A DNA stretch of 64,000 nt from Benzoatithermus sp963720725 (GCA_963720725.1 CAVRGN010000001.1:1-64000), one strand, 5' to 3'; shown: positions 17,587-27,126, numbered from the stretch's first letter. A program made the numbers and translations. The notes: a model not told the origin generated them from the letters alone.

Positions 17587-17990
17587 CTGTTGTCTCCGGC
17601 GAGGCGCAGGGTGGTCGCATGAGCGCCGATGCCGCGCCCGGCGTCGATCTCCAGCGACACCTCGAGTACGGTCCCGAGCGGACCGCCCTCGGATCCCGAA
17701 TCGTCGCCGAATGGCCGCACGAAGAGACGTTCGGTGAAGCCGCCGCCAAGGTCACGGCTCTCACGTCCGGGGGTGTAGCGCCCCGTCGCGTCGAGCCGGG
17801 CGAGCTCCGAGCGCAGCAGCATCGCCGCCTGAGCCAGCCGCTCGGCGCTGCCGCCGATCCGGGTGCCGCCGTTGAGGAACATGAGGAGTGCCGCACCGGT
17901 CAGCCCGAGGATGGCGGTGGCGACCAGGAGCTCCACCAGCGTGAAGCCAGCCGTTCGTCCGGGGACCGTGGGCGATTCAGCCGGCCACAT
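17583..17990 (-). CDS. gspI: Type II secretion minor pseudopilin GspI
   Basis: 135 aa from ATG 17990, chosen because it places the prepilin motif TAGFTLVELLVATAIL about 15 residues in; the longer open frame lies inside gspH. The leader has cleavage after Gly and the conserved Glu at +5. The remainder is a small alpha/beta domain (RSELARLDATGRYTPG, VLEVSLEIDAGRG). The order H-I-J matches standard gsp operons and distinguishes it from GspH. It overlaps gspH by 14 bases. Confidence 0.8.
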   Translation of the reverse strand: MWPAESPTVPGRTAGFTLVELLVATAILGLTGAALLMFLNGGTRIGGSAERLAQAAMLLRSELARLDATGRYTPGRESRDLGGGFTERLFVRPFGDDSGSEGGPLGTVLEVSLEIDAGRGIGAHATTLRLAGDNR

Positions 17991-18456
17991 CGTCGCGCCT
18001 GATCCGACCGCTGAGCCAGTCGACGCGGATGACGATCGGTTCGCCCACGCCTTCGAGCCGCACGGCACCGCCAGTCGACGTGCCGTCGCCGTGGAACCGG
18101 ATCCGGCCGACGGTGGAGGTGACCGTCTCGTTGCGCACCGTCAGCATGTGCAGCTGCGCACCCGCTGGCAGGTCGAGATCGCGGACTCCATGCGCACTCG
18201 CCATCCGTCCGCTTTCCAGGTCGAGGGTCACCGTCGTGTCGCGACCGAAGGTAAGGGCGTCGGCGCGCGCCTCGCGCAGCCCCGCAGCGAGGGCGCTGGC
18301 GGCCGCCCGCACCCTGGCCCCGGCGCCGGCCGTCGCGAGCCGCGGCAGTGCGACGGCACTGACCAATGCCACGATGGTGAGCACCACGAGCAACTCCACC
18401 AGCGTGAAGCCCGCAACGCTCCGGCCGCGGCTGCTATGGCTGCCAGCTCGCGACAT
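17977..18456 (-). CDS. gspH: Type II secretion minor pseudopilin GspH
   Basis: 159 aa from ATG 18456; a further in-frame ATG at 18489 lies deeper inside gspG. The prepilin leader is VAGFTLVELLVVLTIVALVSA. The C-terminal GspH/FimT-like domain contains LAAGLREARADALTFGRDTTVTLDLESG and the conserved G-x-x-RFHGDGTSTGG loop typical of GspH. It overlaps gspG by about 20 bases. Confidence 0.88.
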   Translation of the reverse strand: MSRAGSHSSRGRSVAGFTLVELLVVLTIVALVSAVALPRLATAGAGARVRAAASALAAGLREARADALTFGRDTTVTLDLESGRMASAHGVRDLDLPAGAQLHMLTVRNETVTSTVGRIRFHGDGTSTGGAVRLEGVGEPIVIRVDWLSGRIRRDDVAG

Positions 18457-18904
18457 CGGCGTTCTGCGAGGAACCACCCGGGGAGTCATCGGCGCCGAGC
18501 GTGTAGAGGTCGTAGGCGCCGTGCTCGCCCGGAAACTTGTAGCGATAGGGATGGCCCCAAGGATCGATGATCATGTCGCTGTGCTTGACATAGGGACCAG
18601 CCCATCCGGTCACGCCCGGCGGAGCCGCCACCAGGGCCTTGACCCCCTGCTCCGTGGTGGGATAGCTGCCGAGTTCCAGATTGTAGAGATCAAGTACCGT
18701 TTCCAGGTTCTTGATCTGAATACTTGCCGTGCTGGTGCGCGCCCGATTGAGGTAGCCGAGCGTCGCCGGCGTCGCGATCGCGGCCAGCAGTCCCAGGATG
18801 ACCAGGACGACCAAGAGCTCGATCAGCGTAAAGCCGGCCTCGACATGATCTCGATTGGGCTCACCGTCGGCCTCGGCAACATGGGAAGGAAGCAGCACCG
18901 TCAT
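18434..18904 (-). CDS. gspG: Type II secretion major pseudopilin GspG
   Basis: 156 aa. It has a long basic/acidic leader, then VEAGFTLIELLVVLVILGLLAA with cleavage after Gly and Glu at +5. The GspG signature follows: LYNLELGSYPTTEQGVKALV, then GPYVKHSDMIIDPWGHPYRYKFPG and the calcium-site region LGADDSPGGSSQNADVASW. As the major subunit it builds the pseudopilus. Its leader is about 23 residues, longer than usual, so a downstream start is possible. ATGA overlap with gspF. Confidence 0.95.
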   Translation of the reverse strand: MTVLLPSHVAEADGEPNRDHVEAGFTLIELLVVLVILGLLAAIATPATLGYLNRARTSTASIQIKNLETVLDLYNLELGSYPTTEQGVKALVAAPPGVTGWAGPYVKHSDMIIDPWGHPYRYKFPGEHGAYDLYTLGADDSPGGSSQNADVASWQP

Positions 18905-20106
18905 AGCGGGATCTCGTACACGCTGAGCATTGCGGAGATGATCGCGCCGACCACCGTCGCGACGATCAAGCCCAGTCCAATGGTGATGGCCGGCACCAGC
19001 AGCGCGATCAGCCGCGCTATTTGGCTTTGCGCCTCCTCCTCGTACAGATCGGCGATCTTCTGCAGCATCGGCTGCAGTCTACTCGTCTCCTCACCGACGC
19101 CGATGAGCTGCAGGGCCAGCGGCGGAAACAAGCTGGCCTCCTCGAGTCTGCGGGCGAAGCGATTGCCGCGTACCACGCCACCCGTGACCTCCGCCAAGCC
19201 CGTCCTGAGGAAAGCGTTAGCCAAGGCGCCCTCGCACGTCCGCAATGCCGATGCCAGCGGAACACCGTTGGCAAGCAATGCGCCAAGTGTTCGGGCAAAC
19301 CGCACAGTTTCGATGCGCAATATTATCCCACCTGCGATCGGCAGCTGAAGAAGAACTCGGTCCCAGCGATTGCGAAATGACGCCGAGCGCAGACTGATAC
19401 GCACCCAGAGGAAGCCGGACAGCAGCAACAGGGGGCCGGTCCACCACCAGGCGCGGACCAGGTCGCCAGCATCCATGACCAGCCTGGCCACGGTCGGCAG
19501 CTTCGACCCCGCTTCCTCGAACATGCCGCGAAACTGCGGCAGGACCACGGTGAGCATGACCGTGAGCACCAGTCCCACCGTCACGAGCAGGACCGTCGGG
19601 TACACCAGCGCCGACCGGACCCGGGATTTCAGGCTCTCCATGCGCTCCAGATAGTCGGCAAGGCGGGCGAGCACATCGGCAAGTCCGCCGCCGCCGCCGG
19701 TCTCGCCGGCTCGCACCATGCCGATGAAAAAGGGCGGCACGGCGAAGGTCTGGTCCTCGAGCGCCTGGGACAGCGTGCGGCCCTCCTTCAGCCGCTCCAG
19801 CACCTCTCCCGCCAGCTGCGCGATCACTGCCGATCCGGGCTGCGCCTGCACCAGCGCCAGCGCCTTGTCGAGGGGCAGCCGCGCCTCGACCAGGGTGGCG
19901 AGCTGACGTCCGAACAGCGCGAGGTCGCTGGCGCGGAACGATCGCCGCGCGGCGAACAGTGTCTGGGTCGCCACGGCGGGCTCGGCGTGCAGCAGCAGGC
20001 AGCCCTCGGCGCGCAGACGCTCGAGCAGGGCTGCGACGCTCTCGACATTCGACGAGCCCGACAGCGCACGGCCTTGAGCCGAGACGGCCCGATAGTGGAC
20101 CAGCAC
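18901..20106 (-). CDS. gspF: Type II secretion inner-membrane platform protein GspF
   Basis: 401 aa. Two T2SSF domains (about residues 70-190 and 270-390) are separated by membrane helices (VYPTVLLVTVGLVLTVMLTVVLPQF and LLVPAITIGLGLIVATVVGAI). The signature FRASDLALFGRQLATLVEARLPLDKAL is clear. GspF forms the membrane rotor/platform driven by GspE. It starts 3 bases after the gspE stop. Confidence 0.95.
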   Translation of the reverse strand: MLVHYRAVSAQGRALSGSSNVESVAALLERLRAEGCLLLHAEPAVATQTLFAARRSFRASDLALFGRQLATLVEARLPLDKALALVQAQPGSAVIAQLAGEVLERLKEGRTLSQALEDQTFAVPPFFIGMVRAGETGGGGGLADVLARLADYLERMESLKSRVRSALVYPTVLLVTVGLVLTVMLTVVLPQFRGMFEEAGSKLPTVARLVMDAGDLVRAWWWTGPLLLLSGFLWVRISLRSASFRNRWDRVLLQLPIAGGIILRIETVRFARTLGALLANGVPLASALRTCEGALANAFLRTGLAEVTGGVVRGNRFARRLEEASLFPPLALQLIGVGEETSRLQPMLQKIADLYEEEAQSQIARLIALLVPAITIGLGLIVATVVGAIISAMLSVYEIPL

Positions 20107-20109
20107 GGC

Positions 20110-21861
20110 CTAGGCCTCGCCGGTGACGCGCAGGAGCTCGGCCACCGTGGTCTCGCCGGCCCGCACCTTGTTCATGCCGTCCTTGAACAGCGGCAACATG
20201 CCCTCGGCCACCGCCGCTTCGTGGATCTCGGCCGCCGACCGGTTCGCGGCGATCAGCCCGCGTATCCCGTCGGAGAGCGTCAGCACCTCGGCGATGGAGA
20301 TCCGGCCACGATAGCCGGTCTGATTGCAGCGGCCGCAGCCGACCGGGCGATGCAGCCGCGCCGCGGCCAGCGCGCGGTAATCCAGGCCCAGCGCGTCGGC
20401 CATACCCGGATCGGGCTCGATGGGCGTCCGGCAGTCGGGGCAGAGCCGGCGCACCAGCCGCTGCGCGCAGATGGCACCGAGGGTCGCGGTGAGCAGATAG
20501 CGCTCCGCACCCATGTCGACGAGCCGGGCGATGGTGGCGGCCGCCCCATTCGTGTGCACGGTGGAGAGCACCAGATGCCCCGTGAGCGCCGCCTGCATCG
20601 CGATCTGCATCGTCTCGAGATCACGGATCTCGCCGACCATCATGACGTCGGGGTCATGCCGCAGATTGGCCCGCAGCTGCCGCGCGAAGGTCAGGTCGAT
20701 TTCCGGCTGCACCTGGACCTGGATGATGCCGTGCAGCTGATACTCGATCGGGTCCTCGATCGTGATGATCTTGGCATGGACGGTGTTGACGCGCCGCAAC
20801 GCCGCGTAGAGCGTGGTGGTCTTGCCGCTGCCGGTCGGCCCGGTGACCAGCACGATGCTGTTGGGCCGCTCCAGGGCGGCGGTGAGCCGGTCGAACGCGG
20901 TGCCGGAGAATCCGAGCCGCTCCAGATCGAACTCGACCGAGCCATGGTCCAGGACGCGGAGCACGGCGCTCTCGCCATGGACGCAGGGGGCGGTCGCCAC
21001 GCGCAGGTCGATCGACTTGCCGCGCACGGTGGTTCGGATGCGCCCGTCCTGCGGCAGACGCCGCTCGGCGATGTCCAGCCGGGCGAGGATCTTGATCCGC
21101 GAGATGATGGCCGCCCGCAGATGCCACGGCGGATGGTCGACATCCTGGAGCACGCCGTCGATCCGGAAGCGCACGCGAAGGGCGCCCTCGAACGGCTCGA
21201 CATGGATGTCCGATGCCCGGGCCTCGACCGCTCGGGCAATCAGGTCGTTGACCAACCGGATGACCGGCGCCTCGAGGGCCAAATCGCGCAGGCGCTCGAT
21301 GGCGTCGCCGTCTTCCTCGCCGGTCGGCGTCGTCGGATCGACGGCGGCCGGCGCCTCGCCATGGAGCCGGTCGAGCGCCGCCTCGATTTCGGCCGGCACA
21401 CCCACCGCCGGCAGCACAGGCCGCTGCAGGAGCATCTGCAGCGCCTGGATGGTCACCTCGTCGAGCGGGTCGGCCAGCGCCACCAGGACCCCTGCGCCGT
21501 CGGCATGAACAGCCACCGCGCGACGGTCCTTGAGGAAAGTCAGGCCATGGCCGATGTCGACCACGGGTGCCGCCGGGTAGTCGTCCTCGCCGATCAGCTT
21601 GAGCTCGAGCGCCGCGGCAAACGCCGCCGCCATGTCGCGCTCGCTGACCAGGGCCAGCTTGGAGAGCGCATCGTGCAGCGTCCCGCCCCAGCTCTGCTGC
21701 AGCCTACGGGCGCGCTCCAGGCCAGCCTCGTCGACGGCCCCGGCCTCCTTGAGCCAAGCGACCAGTCGATCCGCCGGCGAAAGCGGCGCCGCGCTCGGGT
21801 CCGGTCGTCCCTCCGGGAACCGGGCCACCGTGCCCGGCGCGGCCACGCTCACCCCGCCCAT
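20110..21861 (-). CDS. gspE: Type II secretion ATPase GspE
   Basis: 583 aa. The N1E domain is at residues about 30-190 (ISxxD-like and DIGHGLTFLKDRRAV). The RecA-like core has Walker A GPTGSGKTTTLYAAL, Asp box ITIEDPIEYQL, Walker B VMMVGEIRDLET and His box LVLSTVHTNGA. The C-terminal zinc tetracysteine is visible as CPDC and CGRC. It powers pseudopilus assembly from the cytoplasm. The gene starts 4 bases after the stop of the protease gene, so apparatus and protease are transcribed together. Confidence 0.96.
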   Translation of the reverse strand: MGGVSVAAPGTVARFPEGRPDPSAAPLSPADRLVAWLKEAGAVDEAGLERARRLQQSWGGTLHDALSKLALVSERDMAAAFAAALELKLIGEDDYPAAPVVDIGHGLTFLKDRRAVAVHADGAGVLVALADPLDEVTIQALQMLLQRPVLPAVGVPAEIEAALDRLHGEAPAAVDPTTPTGEEDGDAIERLRDLALEAPVIRLVNDLIARAVEARASDIHVEPFEGALRVRFRIDGVLQDVDHPPWHLRAAIISRIKILARLDIAERRLPQDGRIRTTVRGKSIDLRVATAPCVHGESAVLRVLDHGSVEFDLERLGFSGTAFDRLTAALERPNSIVLVTGPTGSGKTTTLYAALRRVNTVHAKIITIEDPIEYQLHGIIQVQVQPEIDLTFARQLRANLRHDPDVMMVGEIRDLETMQIAMQAALTGHLVLSTVHTNGAAATIARLVDMGAERYLLTATLGAICAQRLVRRLCPDCRTPIEPDPGMADALGLDYRALAAARLHRPVGCGRCNQTGYRGRISIAEVLTLSDGIRGLIAANRSAAEIHEAAVAEGMLPLFKDGMNKVRAGETTVAELLRVTGEA

Positions 21862-21865
21862 GCCA

Positions 21866-23626
21866 CTAGCTCCCCGGGGTCCAGGTCGTGGAGCCTTCGA
21901 CGCCCGACACCTCCAGTGAGGACGGAGCCGGCTTGACGCCGGTCAGGTTGAGCTTCCACTCGCCCAGCGCCTTGGCATATTTCATCGGGCCATAGCCGAC
22001 CAGAACCAGCTTGGCGGCTTTGCCCAAGGCGGAGGTGGCTCTGACCGACAGCTTGCCGCGCTTGGCATTGTAGGTCACCGACGAGACGACGATGCTGAGA
22101 TCGTAGCCGTTGCAGTCCTGGTCGATGCCGTCGAGGACAATGTCGGTGGCGCCAGGATGAACGGCTGCATCCCGGTCGTTGCAGTCTTGTGCTACCAGGT
22201 AGCCGTCTCCGTCCTGATCGTTCGGATCCACGATCGGAGTCGGGGTGTGTCCTTGGGCGATGGCGAGATCGAACGCCGCGCGCACGTCGATGCGTCCGAA
22301 GCCGTAGCTGGAATCCGGTCCGGTCGCACCGAGGTCGGTAGCGGATCCGGTCAGCAGCGCCGTCGCCTCGTCGACGCCCAGCTCGGGAAACGCCTGACGC
22401 AGGATGGCGAGCGCACCCGAGACGTGCGGCGTCGCGAAGCTGGTGCCGTTCAGGTAGGTGTAGGCGTCGGGAATGACGCCGCCGAAGCTGAGATCGGCTG
22501 CCTTGATGTCGATGCCAGGTGCCGTGATCGACGGATAGTGCTCGCCGCCACAGGAAGACGGCCCGCGACCCGAGAAGCCGGCCACGGCATCGTTGCGATC
22601 GGATGCCGCGACCGCGATCGCGCCGGGGTTGTTGGCCGGGCTCACGTCCGAGCCGAGGCTGGGCCCGGTGTTCCCGGCCGCGAAGACGGGAACGATGCCG
22701 GCGCTGCGCAGGGTTTCGATGTCGTCGATGAACTCGGTGACACAGGTGCCCTCGGACCCGAGCAGGCTCCAAGAATTGTTGACGATGCTCGGCGCGTCGT
22801 CGGTGGCGGGGTTCAAGTCGGGATCGAGGAGCCACTGGAAGCCGAGATGGATGCTGGACAGGGTGCCGACGCCGTTGTCGTCGAAGATCCGGCCGGCGAT
22901 CCAGCGTGCCCCGGGGGCGACGCCGATCGACGAGCCGGTGGCGTCGCCGCCGAGAATGACGCTGGCGACGCTCGTGCCGTGTCCGGAGATGTCGGCGGGA
23001 CTGGTGTGCTCGCCGAAGGGATCGAACCACCCGCCAGCACCGCTGCGCCAGCGCGACGCCAGGTCCGCGTGTCCGGGATCGACACCGCTGTCCAGGATCC
23101 CGACGACCATCCCTGTGCCGTCATAGCCGAGCTGCCACAAGGAGGGCGCGCCCAGCTTGTCGACGTTCCACTCGCTTGGCGAGGAGGGTGCCAGCTGCGG
23201 CGTGGGTCCGACAACGGGGGTGTCGAGCCGGATGCGGGCGACCTGCGGACGGCGCGCGAGACGCGCGATCGCCCGGGCCGGGACGTCGGCCGAGATCGCC
23301 CGGGCGATCCACAGGTCGCGGACCCGATTGCCGCCCTCGCCTTCCACCTGCTGGCGCAGCACGGCCCGGCGGGGACCGTCGAGGTCGCGCAGGCTCTTGC
23401 CGATGAGACGGCGCTGCCTGGGCACCTTGCCCGTCGCACGCAGCTCGCGGATGGCCGATCGCGACGCGGTCAACTCGATGATGACCTTGATTCGGGTCGC
23501 TGGCGTAGCGGCGGCGGCGACGGCGGCGTTGACCTCGGGGTCCACGACCGCTTCCGCGAAGGCGATCGACGCCTGCAGCGCGAGTGCGAGACCCAGAGCG
23601 GTCGCGAACTGGCAGCGCCGGTTCAT
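21866..23626 (-). CDS. Secreted subtilisin-like protease with MopE-type metal-binding motif
   Basis: 586 aa. Signal peptide at residues 1-24, then an inhibitor-I9-like prodomain to about residue 130. The S8 catalytic domain has Asp in VVGILDSGVD, His in DISGHGTSVASV, the oxyanion Asn in PVFAAGNTGPSLG and Ser in LNGTSFATPHVSGAL. Residues about 475-515 contain DQDGDGYLVAQDCNDRD and GIDQDCNGYD, the 'putative metal-binding motif' first seen in MopE-like copper proteins. The final 70 residues form a beta-rich domain, possibly for surface sorting. Its location directly before gspE and its export signal make it a likely type II secretion substrate or a processor of the other exported proteins. The ATG overlaps the stop of the upstream gene by 4 bases. 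Confidence 0.92.
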   Translation of the reverse strand: MNRRCQFATALGLALALQASIAFAEAVVDPEVNAAVAAAATPATRIKVIIELTASRSAIRELRATGKVPRQRRLIGKSLRDLDGPRRAVLRQQVEGEGGNRVRDLWIARAISADVPARAIARLARRPQVARIRLDTPVVGPTPQLAPSSPSEWNVDKLGAPSLWQLGYDGTGMVVGILDSGVDPGHADLASRWRSGAGGWFDPFGEHTSPADISGHGTSVASVILGGDATGSSIGVAPGARWIAGRIFDDNGVGTLSSIHLGFQWLLDPDLNPATDDAPSIVNNSWSLLGSEGTCVTEFIDDIETLRSAGIVPVFAAGNTGPSLGSDVSPANNPGAIAVAASDRNDAVAGFSGRGPSSCGGEHYPSITAPGIDIKAADLSFGGVIPDAYTYLNGTSFATPHVSGALAILRQAFPELGVDEATALLTGSATDLGATGPDSSYGFGRIDVRAAFDLAIAQGHTPTPIVDPNDQDGDGYLVAQDCNDRDAAVHPGATDIVLDGIDQDCNGYDLSIVVSSVTYNAKRGKLSVRATSALGKAAKLVLVGYGPMKYAKALGEWKLNLTGVKPAPSSLEVSGVEGSTTWTPGS

Positions 23627-24090
23627 TGGACCGCTCCATCGGACCTTGGTCGGGCAGCCGGAGCGGCGAACTGGCCCACGACCAGCCCCTCGATCAGGTG
23701 ATCGCCGAACTGAATCGCCACCGTGTCGCCATCCTGGACACCCCGGCCGGGGTTGGCGAAGATGACCGCCAGCGTCTGGCCCACGCGCGGATGCTTCGGC
23801 AGCTGGCGCAGCGAGCCCACCATTTCGTCGGTCGGCACCTCGAGACGGCTCTGGCCGGACTCGTCGATCAGGATCGGCTGGACCCGCCGGTCGAGCAGCG
23901 GGGCGGCCTTGCCGAGGTCGACCAGCTTGAAGCGGAAGTCCAGCATGTAGCCGGCCGCCGACGGCAGGACACCCAGCACCTCGACGCCCAAAGCGTCGGC
24001 CAGCGGAGCGGGCGCCGGTAGCGCCGACCCAGCGGTGCCGACGAGCAGGGCGGCGGCCACCAGCGCGGTCCAGGGTACGGCCCGCCTCAT
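23623..24090 (-). CDS. Small exported protein of unknown function
   Basis: 155 aa from ATG 24090 (the longer frame begins within the preceding gene). It has a signal peptide (residues 1-25, ALVAAALLVGTAGSALPAP) and no cysteines. The mature part is beta-rich (VEVLGVLPSAAGYMLDFRFKLVD, RVGQTLAVIFANPGRGVQDGD, VAIQFGDHLIEGLVVG). The phrase YMLDFRFKLVD recalls small periplasmic proteins found beside multicopper oxidases, but I cannot name the family. ATGA overlaps on both sides show that it is an operon member. Confidence 0.7.
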   Translation of the reverse strand: MRRAVPWTALVAAALLVGTAGSALPAPAPLADALGVEVLGVLPSAAGYMLDFRFKLVDLGKAAPLLDRRVQPILIDESGQSRLEVPTDEMVGSLRQLPKHPRVGQTLAVIFANPGRGVQDGDTVAIQFGDHLIEGLVVGQFAAPAARPRSDGAVQ

Positions 24091-25787
24091 GGCAGTGCCG
24101 CCGACTGGTTCACTACCACCGTCGTCGTGACGGGCGCGCTGCACAGCGTCACGTCGCAGACGTGATAGGTGATCGTCACCGGCGCTTTGCCGATCCGACC
24201 CTTGGTGATCTGCAGTGACCCGTCGGGCTTGAGCGTGACGCCCTTCGGGGCTGCATCGAGCACCGCCGTGAGCGGATCGTGCTCGATGTCGGTGTCGTTC
24301 GCCAGCAGTCCAGGAGCTGCGAGCTTGAAGGCCTTGCCGGCCACGGCCGACAGGGTTTCGGCCACTGCGACCGGGGGATCGTTGATGGGCGTGATGTTCA
24401 AGATCACGGTGCCGGGCGCGGAGAGCGTCGTCCCGTCATTGACCGCGTAGGTGAACGAGGCCGGCCCGGCATAGTTTGGTGCCGGTACGAACGTAAAGCT
24501 GCCGTCGGCGCTGAAGGTCAGCACCCCGGCGCCGCTGGCGGGTGCGGTGACCAGCGATGCGGTCGCCCCGGAGGGGGCCGTGTCGTTGGCGAGCACGCCG
24601 TCCAAGGCCGCAACCGAGAACAGCGGCGTGTCCTCATCGAGGTTGTAGGAGTCGCTGACCGCGACCAGACCGTTGCCGTCGGTCTCCAGCTTGCTGACCA
24701 TGCCGCCGAGCTCGCCGCCGGGCGTCGGCCCGTCCCGCATCGGGTCGAACAGTGCTACGGTGCCGGTCGCGGTCGGCGTGTAGATCGCGTCCCTGGTCTT
24801 CCCGGCCACGAGTTGCACCGCATACTGCTGCCGCGCATAGGGATAGGGGTTGCCGTCTTCCGCGATGATGTCGAGGTAGCCGCCGCTCAGCGCCTGCACG
24901 TGGTTCAAAAAGCCGGTGTTGTAGAAGCGCAGCAGGGTCCGCGCGTTGAGCGTGACCGGGTGAGCGGCGCTACCCAGCAGCGGGTCCGGGTCGAACGGCG
25001 CGCCATTGACCAGGAAGTAGTCGGGCTCGTAGTCGATCAGATTGTCGAAGCGCGGATGAACATTGCTGTTCGGCAATGCCGCGACCGTGGCCGCGATCGC
25101 CTGGTGGGCATCGACGTCGATCTCGCTCAGCACGATGTCGATCTCGGCGTCGACGGCGGGCTGACCCTGATAGGGCACGCCGGCAGCCGCATCGATGCGG
25201 ATGGCGCCGTAGAGGCCCATCTGCACCTGGGCGGCCGGATGGGTGGCGCTCTGGTAGATGAAGCTGCCGGGCTTAACGCTTGTCCAGTGATAGTCCCGCT
25301 GTTGATTGCGCGGCGTCTCGCGCGTCATTGAGTAGACGCGCGCGCCCGGTTCGGGGCGATCGGCATTGTTGATGATCGACGTGCCGTTGGCGCCGATCCA
25401 GGTCTTTAGTCGACTGCCGACCCCGGGGGCGCTAGCCGCGCTCACCCCGCTCAGCACCTGCCCGGGAATCTCGAGCGAGGTCGAGATTCGCAGCTTGTTG
25501 AGTAGATGAACGGTCAAGGCCTCGTCGGGGTCGATCACCAGCAGCGGACCGGGTGCGGTCGGCGTCGGCACCGGACCTCCGGCGACGATGGCGTCGAGCT
25601 CCGCCTGGGTGGCCACGGCCGCATAGCCCCACATCGGCACGCTGATGGTCCCACCGCCAGCCTTGGGCAGTTCCTGAACAAACGGCGCCGCAACCAGGTA
25701 GATGTCGGTCGCAAGGGCCGGCGCGGAGAGCACGGTTGCCGACAGCAACGAAGCCGTCACCGCACCAATGATCTTGTGACTACGCAT
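24087..25787 (-). CDS. Degenerate multicopper-oxidase-like protein with cadherin-like repeats
   Basis: 566 aa from ATG 25787, which gives a good signal peptide (HKIIGAVTASLLSATVLSAPALA). Residues about 25-360 follow the cupredoxin/multicopper oxidase pattern (TIGAN, HWTSVKPGSFIYQSATHPAAQ, VQMGLYGAIRI), but the ligand motifs H-x-H-G and H-C-H are replaced (for example Y-Q-S), so it probably binds little or no copper in the classical sites. The C-terminal 190 residues hold two tandem Ig/cadherin-like repeats (SYNLDEDTPLFSVAALDGVLANDT, NDPPVAVAETLSAVAGKAF). It may be a structural or adhesion partner of the two following copper proteins. It starts 14 bp after the upstream gene's stop. Confidence 0.8.
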   Translation of the reverse strand: MRSHKIIGAVTASLLSATVLSAPALATDIYLVAAPFVQELPKAGGGTISVPMWGYAAVATQAELDAIVAGGPVPTPTAPGPLLVIDPDEALTVHLLNKLRISTSLEIPGQVLSGVSAASAPGVGSRLKTWIGANGTSIINNADRPEPGARVYSMTRETPRNQQRDYHWTSVKPGSFIYQSATHPAAQVQMGLYGAIRIDAAAGVPYQGQPAVDAEIDIVLSEIDVDAHQAIAATVAALPNSNVHPRFDNLIDYEPDYFLVNGAPFDPDPLLGSAAHPVTLNARTLLRFYNTGFLNHVQALSGGYLDIIAEDGNPYPYARQQYAVQLVAGKTRDAIYTPTATGTVALFDPMRDGPTPGGELGGMVSKLETDGNGLVAVSDSYNLDEDTPLFSVAALDGVLANDTAPSGATASLVTAPASGAGVLTFSADGSFTFVPAPNYAGPASFTYAVNDGTTLSAPGTVILNITPINDPPVAVAETLSAVAGKAFKLAAPGLLANDTDIEHDPLTAVLDAAPKGVTLKPDGSLQITKGRIGKAPVTITYHVCDVTLCSAPVTTTVVVNQSAALP

Positions 25788-25801
25788 CAACGTTCTCCTG
25801 A

Positions 25802-27112
25802 TCACTTGATGTCGGTGACCGAGGGGGGCTCGACGATCATCATCGTCAGCATGCCGCCCGGATAGACGTCGTAGTTGGTGAGTTCTTTCTCGGTGTGGCT
25901 GTGCCACATGTAATACATGCCACCATGGATGTTCAGGCCGCCATTACCTGGCGGTAGATTGCCGATGGTGCCGAGGAACTGGCTGCCGCTCCAATAGGGT
26001 CCGTAGGCGATCTGAAACGCGTCCGGCATCAGCACCGGGAACGGCTTGCCGTAGTCGCTCACCCGACCCAGAGGGTCGTTGGGGCAGATCTGCTCGCTCG
26101 GCTTACACTTGCCGTCGTTGGGATCGGTGTGGCCGTAGACGTCCCAGCCGAGGCCCTCGCCGGTCCATTCCCAGATCGCGTCGTAGGTCTCGCCGGGCGT
26201 GGTCTGGATGGTGAAATCGAGTTCGGCCAGGTCGGGACCCACGCCGGGGAGATTTGGCGCGCTGGTCAGCAGGCGCCCGTCATGGGCGATCTGTGCGGCA
26301 TGGTTGCCGTGGTGATGGAACGGGTGCAGGTCGAGCCCGGCGTCGATCACCCGCATCAGCACCTTCTTCATCGGCTGGGCGCGCGCCAGGGCGTTGTAGG
26401 GCTGGCTCGGCAGCCAGGGCAGGTCGGCCGTCAGCAGCGTGTCGAGCCCGGTGCGGCCGTTGAGCATGTAGTAGGTGGCGAACCGCTTGCTCATGTCGGG
26501 CTTGTGGCCCAGAGCCATGACGTCGTGGATGTCGCTGTCGATGTCGGTCTCGAGGAACAGATACTCGTAGTCGTAGGCCGTGTCGGAATGGCCGTAGGCC
26601 CTGGGCGCGCTCGGATCGAACCCACTCGGCCGCACGATCAGGGCACCGACGATCCCCATCTCCACGCCGAGATCGGTGCTCGATTCGTAGAGGTAGGTCC
26701 CCGGCGCTGCCGCCGTGAAGCTGTAGGTCACGGGGTTGCCGCGCTCGGCTTCCTTAGCCAACGGACCCACGACACCCCCGTCCGCGGTGACGCCGCTCTG
26801 CCCCGGAAAGATCAGCGACACGGTGTCGGGCCGCTGTCCGCCGGCCGGGAACGCATTGTTGAGCGTCACCGTCACCAGGTCGCCCTGGTTCACGATCAGG
26901 GTCGGGCACGGATACTGCACCTGCCCGCCGGCGCCCGGGGCACAGCCCCACATGTAGACGCTGCTGCCGTCGGCGGTGGAGATGTCGGTCTCGTTGACCG
27001 ACAGGGTGAAGTTGGGGCCGGTCAGGCCCTTGATCTCCGCCGCCGCCTGGCGTGCGCCGGCGAGGCCGAGCACGAGCACCGAGGCGGTGGAGAGGAGGAT
27101 TGCGCTGCGCAT
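25802..27112 (-). CDS. Multicopper oxidase-like protein with C-terminal copper ligands
   Basis: 436 aa from ATG 27112, giving signal peptide AILLSTASVLVLGLAGARQAAA. The N-terminal cupredoxin domain has lost its ligands (GTYLYESSTDLGVEMGIVG where H-x-H is expected). The C-terminal domain keeps HPFHHHGNH near residue 265 (H-x-x-H-x-H pattern) and WHSHTEKELT near 405 (H-S-H, with Ser where type-1 Cys usually lies). It therefore carries half of a trinuclear copper site. The neighbouring 401-aa protein carries the complementary half. Periplasmic or secreted. It begins 14 bp downstream of that gene. Confidence 0.85.
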   Translation of the reverse strand: MRSAILLSTASVLVLGLAGARQAAAEIKGLTGPNFTLSVNETDISTADGSSVYMWGCAPGAGGQVQYPCPTLIVNQGDLVTVTLNNAFPAGGQRPDTVSLIFPGQSGVTADGGVVGPLAKEAERGNPVTYSFTAAAPGTYLYESSTDLGVEMGIVGALIVRPSGFDPSAPRAYGHSDTAYDYEYLFLETDIDSDIHDVMALGHKPDMSKRFATYYMLNGRTGLDTLLTADLPWLPSQPYNALARAQPMKKVLMRVIDAGLDLHPFHHHGNHAAQIAHDGRLLTSAPNLPGVGPDLAELDFTIQTTPGETYDAIWEWTGEGLGWDVYGHTDPNDGKCKPSEQICPNDPLGRVSDYGKPFPVLMPDAFQIAYGPYWSGSQFLGTIGNLPPGNGGLNIHGGMYYMWHSHTEKELTNYDVYPGGMLTMMIVEPPSVTDIK

Positions 27113-27126
27113 GGCTCGGACTCCCG

